Positions 48,053-56,031 of a DNA stretch of 64,000 nt are shown piece by piece. Numbering within the stretch: the stretch's first letter is position 1; every line of letters starts with the position of its first letter. The notes beneath the pieces are model-generated. The model was not told the origin of the DNA. It did no database searches and worked only from the letters and a program-made list of their open reading frames with translations. The stretch lies in NCBI GenBank assembly GCA_035569495.1, contig DATMMX010000011.1, forward strand, positions 124,001-188,000, given 5' to 3'. The DNA comes from DASRDZ01 sp035569495 (GTDB lineage Bacteria; Chloroflexota; Dormibacteria; Aeolococcales; Aeolococcaceae). Position numbers and translations under genes: made by a program.

Positions 48053-48837
48053 GCCAGCACCTTCTCCTTGTCACTCTCGATGGCGGGCTGCCAGTCGCGC
48101 AGCGACACGGCCAGGCCGAACAGCTCGCGGAACGCGCGGGCGATGACGCGCGGGTTTGCCCCCGTGGATCGGCCGTGCCGCCGCGGGTAGTGGCTCACGG
48201 GAAGCTCGACCATCTCGACGTCGAGCCTGCGGACCTTGGCCAGCATCTCGGCGTTGACCATGGCGCCGCCGGCGCTGACGTCGAGGACGCGGACCAGGGA
48301 GGTGTCGTAGAGCTTGAACGCACAGTCGACGTCGCGGACGTGCAGCTCGAACAGCGAGCGCACCAGCAGGTTCCATGCCCAGGCGTTCACCCGGCGCGCC
48401 AGCGAGTCCTCGCGGTGGACGCGGTAGCCGAGCACCGCCTGGCAGCCGGCCGCGGCCCGGTCGATGAAGGGCGCGATGTCGTGGATGTCGAACTGGCCGT
48501 CGGCGTCCATGAAGAAGACGAGCGGCATGCGCGCGACGCGGAAGCCCTCGGTGAGCGCTCCGCCGTAGCCTCGTTGCGGACGGTTGTGGACCACGCGGAC
48601 ATGCGAGTCCCGAGTCGAGACGGCCTCGGCGATCTCGCCGGTGTGGTCGACCGAGCCGTCGTCGACGACGATGACCTCGAAGTTCGGGACGAGTCCGGCC
48701 AGAACGTTCACGCAGCTGTCGACCACCACGCCGATGACCGCCTCTTCGTTGTGCGCCGGGAGCACGACCGATACCCCGGGCAGCGGGGCCGCCGCGTCCC
48801 GGACGCCGGGGGCGACGTCACTGCTGAGGGTTGACAC
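48049..48837 (-). CDS. GT2 polyprenyl-phosphate sugar transferase (DPM1-like)
   Basis: 262 residues from a GTG at 48837, which has GGAGG 7 nt upstream and lies 20 bp inside the preceding gene. The GT-A fold shows VVLPAHNEEAVIG, VDDGSVDHTG and the DADGQFD metal site; QRGYGGALTEGF is typical of dolichol-phosphate-mannose synthase relatives. There are no membrane helices. It should charge a polyprenyl phosphate with a sugar for the GT-C/GtrA protein encoded just upstream. Confidence 0.9.
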   Translation of the reverse strand: MSTLSSDVAPGVRDAAAPLPGVSVVLPAHNEEAVIGVVVDSCVNVLAGLVPNFEVIVVDDGSVDHTGEIAEAVSTRDSHVRVVHNRPQRGYGGALTEGFRVARMPLVFFMDADGQFDIHDIAPFIDRAAAGCQAVLGYRVHREDSLARRVNAWAWNLLVRSLFELHVRDVDCAFKLYDTSLVRVLDVSAGGAMVNAEMLAKVRRLDVEMVELPVSHYPRRHGRSTGANPRVIARAFRELFGLAVSLRDWQPAIESDKEKVLA

Positions 48838-50944
48838 GGTAGAGCCTCCAGTTGATGGCCAGGTCACTGGGGTCGTCGAACTGCCGCACCAAGGTGGCGA
48901 TGCCCGCACCGTTGCTGTAGATGCCGGGGTACTGGCGGTTGACGGCGTCGAGCAGCCCCAGGTCGTTGTCCGGCGGCACCAGCAGGTACTCGACACCGGC
49001 CTGGCCCGGGTCGGCGAGGACGGGCCGGAAGTCGCGATCCGCGGTGGTGACGAACTCCTCGGGATGCGCCGACGCCATGACCACCACGAAGCCGCGGAAG
49101 CTGTCGATCAGCACGGCTCCCCGTGGGAGGTGCATGGCGTCGATGTACGCCGCCACCTGGCGATCCGTCAGGTACCGGCTCGAGACCTGCCGCTGCGGCG
49201 TGGTCCGCGGGCCGCCCTGGAGCAGGGCCTGCAGCGGATACGCCTCGGCGTGGTTGATGTCGGGATCGAGAACCGTCCTCACGCCGACCGGCAGGGCGAT
49301 CGCCACGAGAAGGACACAGGCGAGCGCGAATCCGCCGCGCACCACGGCAGACGTGCCCAGTCCCCTGACGTGGACGCGTGTCGTCTCGGAGTGATGCAGG
49401 ACGGCGACACGCAACAGGACGAATCGGACAGCCGTGGCCAGAAGGCTTCCGCCGACGAGCACCGCCACCTCCAGCGACCGGCTGGGGGCCGGGTCGACGA
49501 CGCGCAGGGTTGCCAGCGCCCCGGTGGTGAGGGCCAGGGCCACGCCGAAGGCGAGCAGCCCCGCCACCTGATCGCGCAGCATCCACCTGCGCCCGCACGC
49601 ACCGAAGCTGAGACGGCGGTTGGCCGCGGTGTTGGCGACCGCGGTGATCAGCAGGGTCACGCCGTTGGCCGCGCCCGCGCTGAGCCACTCGCGAACGAGG
49701 TTGTAGAGCAGGATGTACGCCAGCGTGCTGAGCACGCCGATCCCGCCGAAGCGCAGTGCCTGCTTGTGCCAGGTGGCCGGTGCACGTGCGGTGGTCCTCG
49801 GTGCCACGCGTCCGGGTTGCGGCGCGAGCAGGATTCCCACCATCACGGTGACCAGCGGGATGACCACGATGAAGTACCGCAGCGCCTGCAGGATGGTGCC
49901 TGTGGTGTGCGCCCAGAACATGAAGGCCACCACCGCCGCGAGCACCGCCGGTGCCGCCAGCGACTGCAGGTCACGGCGCACCAGGCTGCGAATCGCCACC
50001 GCCACCGCCACCACGGGCAGCAGCGGTTCGAGCGCGAGCATCCACTTCACGCCCTGCACCGCCCACACCAGCTCCTGGTGGACGCTCGGGTTGCTCAGCC
50101 CCTTGGCGTTCAGCTGGGCCGCGGTCCCGTAGACCGAGGAGAACTGCTGGAAGGCGATGCCGGTGATCAACCAGCTCGCCACCGCGAAGACGACGAAGGT
50201 GACCAGGTAGGGCGCGCCCGCGATCAGCGAGTCGCAGAGGGCCAGGCCAACCCGCGTCCGCCGCACGCCGCGCGCACGCGTGTAGCTGGCCACGGCGACG
50301 ATCGCCACCACCGCGATGGCGGCTGCACTGGCCTCGTAGCGAGTCAGGTAGGCCAGCGCGAGGTACATCCCCGTGGCCGTCAGTGAGGCCATCTCCCGGG
50401 TCCGCAGCCAGCGCGTGAGGTGCCGCACCACGAGGAGGAGGAAGAAGATCAGCGGCGCCTCGCTCATCGCGTTGGCGCCGTGCAGGATGATCATGGGATG
50501 CAGGGCGAAGCCGGCGATGAGCAGCAGTCGCAGCGCGCGCCGCACACCCAGGTCCTGGAGGAAGCGGTCCATCTGGTAGACCGCCGCCGCCATGAACAGC
50601 GCCGAGACGATGTTGCCGAGGAACGCCTGCTGGACCAGCGCCGGCCAGAGAAACTTGAGCGGGACCAGGGGAACCAGGACCAGGTTGGGCAGCGGGCTCC
50701 AGACGAAGCCGATGGCGGCGAGGTGCGGATCCCGGCTGAACAGGACTCCGTTGGCCGTCCCCACCCGGGAGATCGCGTCTCCCGCCACGGCATTTCCCTT
50801 GAAGACAAGGATGGCCGCAACTGCGAGGTACAGCACCAGCGCCAGGCCGAATGCGGCCCACGCCTCGGAGGGCGGACGCAGGCGCAGATGCACACGCCCT
50901 TGCGGGATCGCACGAAGACGCGGCAGCGCAATGGAGAGCGCCAT
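48818..50944 (-). CDS. GT-C glycosyltransferase fused to a GtrA-like flippase domain
   Basis: 708 residues. Residues about 25-410 form a multi-helix GT-C/ArnT-like part; a GDAISR motif in the first loop probably supplies the catalytic Asp. Residues about 420-535 form a four-helix GtrA-like unit (FGGIGVLSTLAYILLYNLV...NTAANRRLSFG), a family that flips polyprenyl-linked sugars. The last 150 residues form an outer soluble domain. Fusing the flippase to the transferase is unusual. It starts one base after the GT2 gene and overlaps the DPM1-like gene, so donor charging, flipping and transfer are encoded together. Confidence 0.8.
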   Translation of the reverse strand: MALSIALPRLRAIPQGRVHLRLRPPSEAWAAFGLALVLYLAVAAILVFKGNAVAGDAISRVGTANGVLFSRDPHLAAIGFVWSPLPNLVLVPLVPLKFLWPALVQQAFLGNIVSALFMAAAVYQMDRFLQDLGVRRALRLLLIAGFALHPMIILHGANAMSEAPLIFFLLLVVRHLTRWLRTREMASLTATGMYLALAYLTRYEASAAAIAVVAIVAVASYTRARGVRRTRVGLALCDSLIAGAPYLVTFVVFAVASWLITGIAFQQFSSVYGTAAQLNAKGLSNPSVHQELVWAVQGVKWMLALEPLLPVVAVAVAIRSLVRRDLQSLAAPAVLAAVVAFMFWAHTTGTILQALRYFIVVIPLVTVMVGILLAPQPGRVAPRTTARAPATWHKQALRFGGIGVLSTLAYILLYNLVREWLSAGAANGVTLLITAVANTAANRRLSFGACGRRWMLRDQVAGLLAFGVALALTTGALATLRVVDPAPSRSLEVAVLVGGSLLATAVRFVLLRVAVLHHSETTRVHVRGLGTSAVVRGGFALACVLLVAIALPVGVRTVLDPDINHAEAYPLQALLQGGPRTTPQRQVSSRYLTDRQVAAYIDAMHLPRGAVLIDSFRGFVVVMASAHPEEFVTTADRDFRPVLADPGQAGVEYLLVPPDNDLGLLDAVNRQYPGIYSNGAGIATLVRQFDDPSDLAINWRLYRVNPQQ

Positions 50945-50945
50945 C

Positions 50946-52394
50946 TCAGGTCTTCTCCACCGCGGCCACCGGGCGGTCGAGCCCGTGGAGCGTCTTCTCC
51001 CAGACGAACGGCGCCGCCACCAGCTGGATGCACGCCCGCACCGCGCCGAGCGACATCATCGCCCAGTAGAAGGGGTAGGACAGCACGGCTCGAAGCAGAT
51101 CGGGCCGGTTCGCCGCGCGCACGGTGAGCAGTCCCGCGTAGAAGGCCAGGAAGTTGCCGAAGAGCATCGAGACCAGGCCGGGAAAGTAGATCCAGTCCGG
51201 GAACAGCATCTGGACGATCGCGGGCTTGGCCAGGAACCAGAGGCCGGTGAGCAGCCAGAACACCGGGTTGAGCACCGCCACCAGCGAGGTCGCGCCGACC
51301 AGCACGTTGAACCCGGCGAATCCCGACGCACCGAGCTGGCGATGGAGCAGGACGGGGTGCCGCATGTGCACCAGCCAGGTCTGGATGAAGCCCTTGTACC
51401 AGCGGGAGCGCTGCTTCACCCAGTTGACGAAGTCGCTGTTGGCCTCCTCGAACGTCGCCGAATCGAGGATCTGGGTGCGATAGCCCATGCGGTAGAGCCG
51501 GATGCCGAGGTCGCAGTCCTCGGTGACGTTGTGCGGGTCCCACCCACCGACGTGCTCGAGCGTCGACCGCCTGATGTGCATCGAGGTGCCGCCGAGCGGG
51601 ACCGGCGTGTTGACGCTGGCGATTGCGGGAAGCATCCGCGCAAACCAGGTGAGGTACTCGACGGCGAACCAGCGCGTGATGCGGTTCTGCTCGGCGTTGT
51701 GATATTCGAGCCTGGCCTGCAGGCAGGCCACCTCCGGCGCCGCGCGAGAGAAGGCCAGCGCCGCCTTGCGAAGCTGCAGCGGGTCAGGGCGGTCCTCTGC
51801 GTCGTAGACGGTGACGAACTCGCCGTGCAGCTCGGGCAATCCGTAGTTCAGCGCCTTCGGCTTGGTGCGCGGCAACGCCGATGGAACCAGGACGATGGCG
51901 ACATTGGCCGCCGGGTTCGCGGCCCGCGCCGCGGCGATGGTGGCCTTGTCATCCGCCTCCAGCAGCAGCATGACCTCCAGCCGGTCGCGCGGATAGTCGA
52001 GCTGCTCCAGTGCTCGCAGCGTCTCGCCGATGATCTGCTGCTCACGATACGCGGCGACCATGACGCTGTACACCGGCAGCTCGCAGTCCGGGATCGCGCG
52101 CGCCTCGGCGTCGGAGATGTGCAGCAGGGTGGGTTCGTGGACGATCCGGCGCCAGACGCGGACGTTGTGGACCAGGACCACCGTGTACAGCACCGCGACC
52201 ACGCCGTTGAGCGCCACCAGGGTCGCAATGGGAGCGAACAGGAACCCGAAGACGAGCAGCACCGCCGCGGTGGCGAGCACACGCCGCTGGCCAGAGCTCA
52301 GCACCGTGCTGGCTGACATGTCAGGAAAGCGCAGGCGCAGCCCGTCGATGCTGTCCGCCAACCGGCCGCGCGATCGCGGCGACGTCTCACGCAT
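50946..52394 (-). CDS. Processive GT2 glycosyltransferase (cellulose/hyaluronan-synthase-like)
   Basis: 482 residues from the ATG at 52394 (GGGAG 6 nt upstream; 8-bp overlap with the exosortase gene). Helices near residues 40-75 precede a cytoplasmic GT-A domain with VYDAEDRPDP (metal site), TEDCDLG (catalytic Asp) and KQRSRWYKG, the QxxRW-type acceptor motif of processive synthases. Four C-terminal helices could form the translocation channel. It likely polymerises and exports the main polysaccharide of this locus. No PilZ domain is seen, so direct c-di-GMP control is not indicated. Confidence 0.9.
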   Translation of the reverse strand: MRETSPRSRGRLADSIDGLRLRFPDMSASTVLSSGQRRVLATAAVLLVFGFLFAPIATLVALNGVVAVLYTVVLVHNVRVWRRIVHEPTLLHISDAEARAIPDCELPVYSVMVAAYREQQIIGETLRALEQLDYPRDRLEVMLLLEADDKATIAAARAANPAANVAIVLVPSALPRTKPKALNYGLPELHGEFVTVYDAEDRPDPLQLRKAALAFSRAAPEVACLQARLEYHNAEQNRITRWFAVEYLTWFARMLPAIASVNTPVPLGGTSMHIRRSTLEHVGGWDPHNVTEDCDLGIRLYRMGYRTQILDSATFEEANSDFVNWVKQRSRWYKGFIQTWLVHMRHPVLLHRQLGASGFAGFNVLVGATSLVAVLNPVFWLLTGLWFLAKPAIVQMLFPDWIYFPGLVSMLFGNFLAFYAGLLTVRAANRPDLLRAVLSYPFYWAMMSLGAVRACIQLVAAPFVWEKTLHGLDRPVAAVEKT

Positions 52395-54081
52395 TTCCGG
52401 CTCCCGGTGCCGCGCGGGTGAGCTGCGCGCTCGCCGTGACGACGTTTTCCGCGAAGACGCGCATCTGCTGCCTGGTCGCCGACGCGGCGCCGGAGTCGCG
52501 GTACGCCGTGGTGGCGCTGAGGATGATCCGCTCGTAGCGGTCGCCTCCAACCGTACGCACCGGCCATTCCCAGTAGACCGCCGTCCACGCCGTGTCATCG
52601 GACCTGATGTGGTACGTGACCTGGTGACCGGTCAGCCCGCCACCGAGGTCGACCGTGTCGCTGGCGACGACGTCGTAGTTGTGGAACCGGTAACAGTCGT
52701 CGAGACCGTACGTCGAGAAGGTCAGCAGGTCGCTGGTGGAGATGAGGTCGAGGAAGACGGGCTGCGCGCCTGCCGGCGCCTGCGCGAGCACCGGCTTGGG
52801 CGCGTACAGGTAGCGGTCCCAGGTTGCTTCGGAGCCGAAGTATTGCGTCGCCCACGGGTAGTGGTCCTTCCACGAGATCGTCCACCCCGACACCGACGCG
52901 CGAGCCACGTCGGCAAGCGCGAGACGCGGCGGTCCGAGGTCTTCGGCGAGGAGCTGGTACCGCTGCAAGCCCAGGTTGGTGGCCATGGTCAGTCCCGCCG
53001 CAGCCGTGACGATCACGAGGGCCGTGCGCGCCCGGTGCACCGCCGGCCGCCGCGGCCCACGACCTTCCCGCCATGCCCGCCAGCGCCGGCGCAGCTGGGG
53101 CGCGACCAGCCGCAGGCCGAACACCGGGATCAGTCGCACCATGAGCAGCGCAACGGCGCAGACGAAGATCAGGCCCACGACGGGGTGCAGCGTGTCGAGC
53201 GCGACGCGCTCACCGAACCTGGCGCCGGCGCCGAAGATGAGTAACACGCGGACGACGTCCGCCACCCACATCAGTGCGATGCCGGTTGCCAGCCAGCCCA
53301 GCTTTCGCCAGCGCGAGCCGCGGATCTGACCGAGCACCGCGGCGCCGACGAGCAGGAAGCCGATCATGCTGTTGGCGCCGGAGCACGGCGATGCGACGCT
53401 GATGACGAAGGAGCTCTGCTGGTGCGTGACCATGAAGAGCGACCCGTCGTCGGACGGATACGGCGTGGCCACGGGGAAGAACCGGAGTGCGGCGCCGACG
53501 GTGCGCGCGGTGAGCGCGGTCAGCGTCTGGAGGTGCTGGACGAGGAGCACGGAATAGGGCAGCGGCCAGGCCAGGAACAGCAGCGCGATGGGGAAGCGCA
53601 TCCGCCACAGCGCGCGCGTCCCGAAGACCAGCGTGACCGCGCCCGCCACGAAGAACGGCAGGGAGAGCAGGTCGAGCCGCCAGAGCCAGAAGAAGCTCGA
53701 CAGCCGCGCCGGCGTCAGCTCGACGATGGCGACCGCGGTGAGCAGCGGCGGCAGGCCGATGAGGTAGTCGAGATAGCGATCGTGGACGTCCGGCTGCGCG
53801 GTCGCCGACAGCGCGCGCACCACGACCAGGGCCAGCGAGATCAACGGAATCAGGCCGAGGTAGGCGAGCGGCGACTCCAGCGCCATCCCGCGAAGCAGCG
53901 TGACCAGCGAATACTGGTACGCAAGCGCGATGAGCGCGACGACCAGCACGGCGCGAAGCGCGAGCTGGTTGCGCTCACTGACGGTGGCGGCTCGCAGAGA
54001 GCGCCAGAGTGGCGGGGCAGCCGGGCCATCGCCGGCCGCCCCGGTCACGTCACGTCGATCGGCCCGGAAGGCAGCGTTCAT
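52387..54081 (-). CDS. Exosortase with C-terminal EpsI-like domain
   Basis: 564 residues. Eight or so helices contain the exosortase triad: Cys233 in SPCSGANSMIGF, Arg278 in DVVRVLLIF and His299 in LDTLHPVVGL. After a basic loop and another helix (about 350-375), a 190-residue outer domain follows, similar in layout to the EpsI-type extension found fused or adjacent in exopolysaccharide loci. Exosortases cut PEP-CTERM-type tails of exported proteins. The single matching substrate is the gene 28 bp upstream. This is a second, unrelated anchoring system beside the sortase at 12.9 kb. Confidence 0.9.
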   Translation of the reverse strand: MNAAFRADRRDVTGAAGDGPAAPPLWRSLRAATVSERNQLALRAVLVVALIALAYQYSLVTLLRGMALESPLAYLGLIPLISLALVVVRALSATAQPDVHDRYLDYLIGLPPLLTAVAIVELTPARLSSFFWLWRLDLLSLPFFVAGAVTLVFGTRALWRMRFPIALLFLAWPLPYSVLLVQHLQTLTALTARTVGAALRFFPVATPYPSDDGSLFMVTHQQSSFVISVASPCSGANSMIGFLLVGAAVLGQIRGSRWRKLGWLATGIALMWVADVVRVLLIFGAGARFGERVALDTLHPVVGLIFVCAVALLMVRLIPVFGLRLVAPQLRRRWRAWREGRGPRRPAVHRARTALVIVTAAAGLTMATNLGLQRYQLLAEDLGPPRLALADVARASVSGWTISWKDHYPWATQYFGSEATWDRYLYAPKPVLAQAPAGAQPVFLDLISTSDLLTFSTYGLDDCYRFHNYDVVASDTVDLGGGLTGHQVTYHIRSDDTAWTAVYWEWPVRTVGGDRYERIILSATTAYRDSGAASATRQQMRVFAENVVTASAQLTRAAPGAGNA

Positions 54082-54108
54082 GAGCTGCCGCGTCCGTACC
54101 GGGCCGCC

Positions 54109-54798
54109 TCAGGAAGCCGTTGCCAGTTTGCGCCGCCAGATCAGGACACCCATGACCGCAACAAGCACGATGCCGGCCGGAAGGAGGATCGGCAGCGACG
54201 CCTCAGGGATCGAGGTCGGAGGCGAGCCGCCCGGCGGTACCGACGCCGAGGCGAGCTGGGTCACCTTGGTGCTGCCACTCATCACGAAGATGTCGTTCCG
54301 CACCGAGCAGAGGTGGTTGCTGCACGTCCCGTCGTTGGTGCTGTCGACCGTGGGATACGTCAGCGTGTACGCGCAGCTGAAGGCCCCGCTGCCGTTGGTG
54401 GTGATCGTCGGCAGCGTGCCGGACGTCGCCGGAGGCGCCGTGGGATACGTGCTGGCTCCACCGACCACGGTGTAGGTACCCGAGGTCCCTGCCCCGGATG
54501 CGCACGAGCCCGCAAAGCTCAGGGTGTAGCTCCCACCCACGAACAGGTGGGTCATGCCGAGACCCTCGATCACGTCGACCAGGTTGTAGGTCGTGCTGGC
54601 CGTGAGGGTGCCGAGGGTGATGGTCCCCGACGTCGAGCCGCTGGTCAGCGCACCGCTGCTGTCGACGGTGACCGTCTTGCATCCGGTCGGATCGGTTCCG
54701 CACGTCGTCTGCGTGTCCGCGCTCGCCGGCAGAACCGTCAGCCCAAGTGACGCGGCTGCCGCCAGTGGAAGTGTTGCCAGAACGAGGAATCTGCGCAC
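54109..54798 (-). CDS. PEP-CTERM-like secreted substrate of the exosortase
   Basis: 229 residues; either of two adjacent GTG codons (54801, 54798) may start it, with GGAGG just upstream. A signal peptide (1-28, ending PASADT) is followed by a Thr/Ser/Gly-rich strand-forming domain with six cysteines. The C-terminus is a PEP-CTERM-like sorting signal: IPEAS near 197-201, the hydrophobic LPILLPAGIVLVAVMGVLIW and the basic WRRK tail. It is the first gene of the operon and the obvious target of the exosortase, probably a matrix protein tied to the exopolysaccharide. Confidence 0.82.
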   Translation of the reverse strand: MRRFLVLATLPLAAAASLGLTVLPASADTQTTCGTDPTGCKTVTVDSSGALTSGSTSGTITLGTLTASTTYNLVDVIEGLGMTHLFVGGSYTLSFAGSCASGAGTSGTYTVVGGASTYPTAPPATSGTLPTITTNGSGAFSCAYTLTYPTVDSTNDGTCSNHLCSVRNDIFVMSGSTKVTQLASASVPPGGSPPTSIPEASLPILLPAGIVLVAVMGVLIWRRKLATAS

Positions 54799-54888
54799 CA
54801 CTTGTCCTCCAAACCTGCGCAAGCGAAGCCCTGCGTTTGAAGGGTCGAGGTTGCAAACCACGTCGTCCATGGGCAGCTTTTCCCCACC

Positions 54889-54940
54889 CCGGGACAACGC
54901 GCCCACCACCCCGGGACATCCACAGCCGTCACCGGGACAT
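54889..54940 (-). promoter_or_regulatory. Three direct repeats upstream of the exosortase operon
   Basis: On the minus strand WTGTCCCGG occurs three times (54940-54932, 54919-54911, 54897-54889), 21 and 22 bp apart, which is two helical turns. Copies two and three share the longer core TTGTCCCGGGGTGG/ATGTCCCGGGGTGG. The array is about 90 bp before the start of the PEP-CTERM-like gene. It looks like a row of binding sites for one regulator on one face of the DNA. Confidence 0.6.
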
Positions 54941-55019
54941 CGGGGGGTGGCTGAGCTAAGGCGATGCTATGAGAACTTCACTGAGCTCCGGCTGAGGCTC
55001 GCTAGGCTCAACGCGGTCC

Positions 55020-55180
55020 TCAGACGCGGTGGACACGTACCTGAGGGTGCTCTTGCAGCAGCTCAGACATATCCTTCGGGTCGCTCGTAAGGACGACGGC
55101 GGGCCCCCTGGTGATCGCTTCTGCAGCGATGAGCGCATCGACGGTCACGCCTCGTCGGGTGGACTTACCGAGAAGCCGAC
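55020..55180 (-). pseudogene. VapC-type PIN toxin, C-terminal remnant
   Basis: The last 50 or so codons read as the end of a PIN-domain ribonuclease: TRRGVTVDALIAAEAITRG followed by AVVLTSDPKDMSELLQEHP, which includes two of the usual acidic metal ligands. The N-terminal half is missing; upstream, the same frame runs into unrelated sequence antisense to a berberine-bridge-enzyme fragment. No antitoxin gene is adjacent. It is a deletion relic, not a working toxin. Confidence 0.7.
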
Positions 55181-55202
55181 CGGCTTCCTCAGCGCCGACG
55201 GC

Positions 55203-55310
55203 GACGAGGCGTACCGCTCCGCGTTCGGTCCCAAGGACGAGCGCCTGCGCGACCTCAGGCGGCGCTGGGACCCGTCGAACGTGTTCCGGCTCAACCAGAA
55301 CATCGCGCCG
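55203..55310 (+). pseudogene. FAD-linked oxidase (BBE domain), C-terminal remnant
   Basis: About 36 codons match the very C-terminus of berberine-bridge-enzyme-like FAD oxidases: DEAYRSAFGPKDERLRDL followed by WDPSNVFRLNQNIAP. The rest of the gene is absent, and the reading frame continues past the natural end. The fragment abuts the PIN relic head-on and overlaps the last 20 bp of the FkbM gene, marking a rearrangement junction. Confidence 0.72.
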
Positions 55311-56031
55311 TGGCGCGGACGACGTGCGTGCGCACGTCGGGGTCCAGCAGCGGGGCCGGGCGGGCGGCCGGCTGCAGGCCATGGCGCTCGAGCAGGTCGC
55401 AGACCTGGGCGAGCCGGTCGTCCAGGTCCTGCACCTCCATGACCACCTGGCGGATCAGCGGCCAGTGCCGCGCGTCGATGCCGTGCAGCACGTCGAGCTC
55501 GGCGCCCTCGACGTCGACCTTGAGCAGGTCCACCGCGCGGTGGTCGTCGAGGTAGGTCGACAGGCGCTCGACGGCGACTGAGATGGTTTGGGCCCGGTGG
55601 AGCCGCTCCACCCATCGGGCTGGGTGAGTCCTGGCCAGGACTGTCTGCTGCAGTTGCTTCTGCTCGGGATGCTGCGTCGAGTTGCCGGGCAGTGCGGGGT
55701 AGTGGGTGAGGGGCGCCTCGGTCTCGCGGCTGTTGCCGAGCGCAACCTGGTGCACGGACACCTCGGAGAGGTGGTGCAGCTCGATGTTCTTGCGCAGCAC
55801 CTGCGCCGATTCGGGGACGGGTTCGAATGCGAGCACGGTGGCGTCGGGCTGCTGTCGCTTGACGAAGAGGACGAACAGGCCGATGTTGGCGCCGGCGTCG
55901 ATCACCAGCGCGCGCGGTGGCAGCCCGATCTGTCCGTAGCAGAGCTCGCCGAAGATCTCCCGGTGCTGATACCGCGCCTCCAGCGCACTGGAGGCGAAGA
56001 TGGTGAGGTCTCCCCCCAGCGCGACGGTCAT
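55291..56031 (-). CDS. FkbM-family methyltransferase
   Basis: 246 residues from the ATG at 56031, which overlaps the diiron gene stop. The SAM-binding motif I is ALVIDAGANIGLFVLF and the FkbM-specific DLLKVDVEGAELDVLHGI is complete. Members O-methylate sugars or polyketides. As the last gene of the GT1-ACP-diiron-FkbM unit it probably methylates the glycan or acyl product. Its 3' end overlaps a decayed oxidase fragment, so the last few residues may be rearranged, but the domain is intact. Confidence 0.9.
   Translation of the reverse strand: MTVALGGDLTIFASSALEARYQHREIFGELCYGQIGLPPRALVIDAGANIGLFVLFVKRQQPDATVLAFEPVPESAQVLRKNIELHHLSEVSVHQVALGNSRETEAPLTHYPALPGNSTQHPEQKQLQQTVLARTHPARWVERLHRAQTISVAVERLSTYLDDHRAVDLLKVDVEGAELDVLHGIDARHWPLIRQVVMEVQDLDDRLAQVCDLLERHGLQPAARPAPLLDPDVRTHVVRATARCSG

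Noticed and set aside
54802..54960. A second riboswitch before the PEP-CTERM-like gene
   Set aside because: The leader has short GC-rich hairpins but no GACGCAAAGCC-type core or other known aptamer signature.
55029..55442. A plus-strand gene of about 137 codons
   Set aside because: Only 36 codons match the end of a BBE-type oxidase; the remainder is antisense to the FkbM gene or the PIN relic. Treated as a pseudogene fragment.
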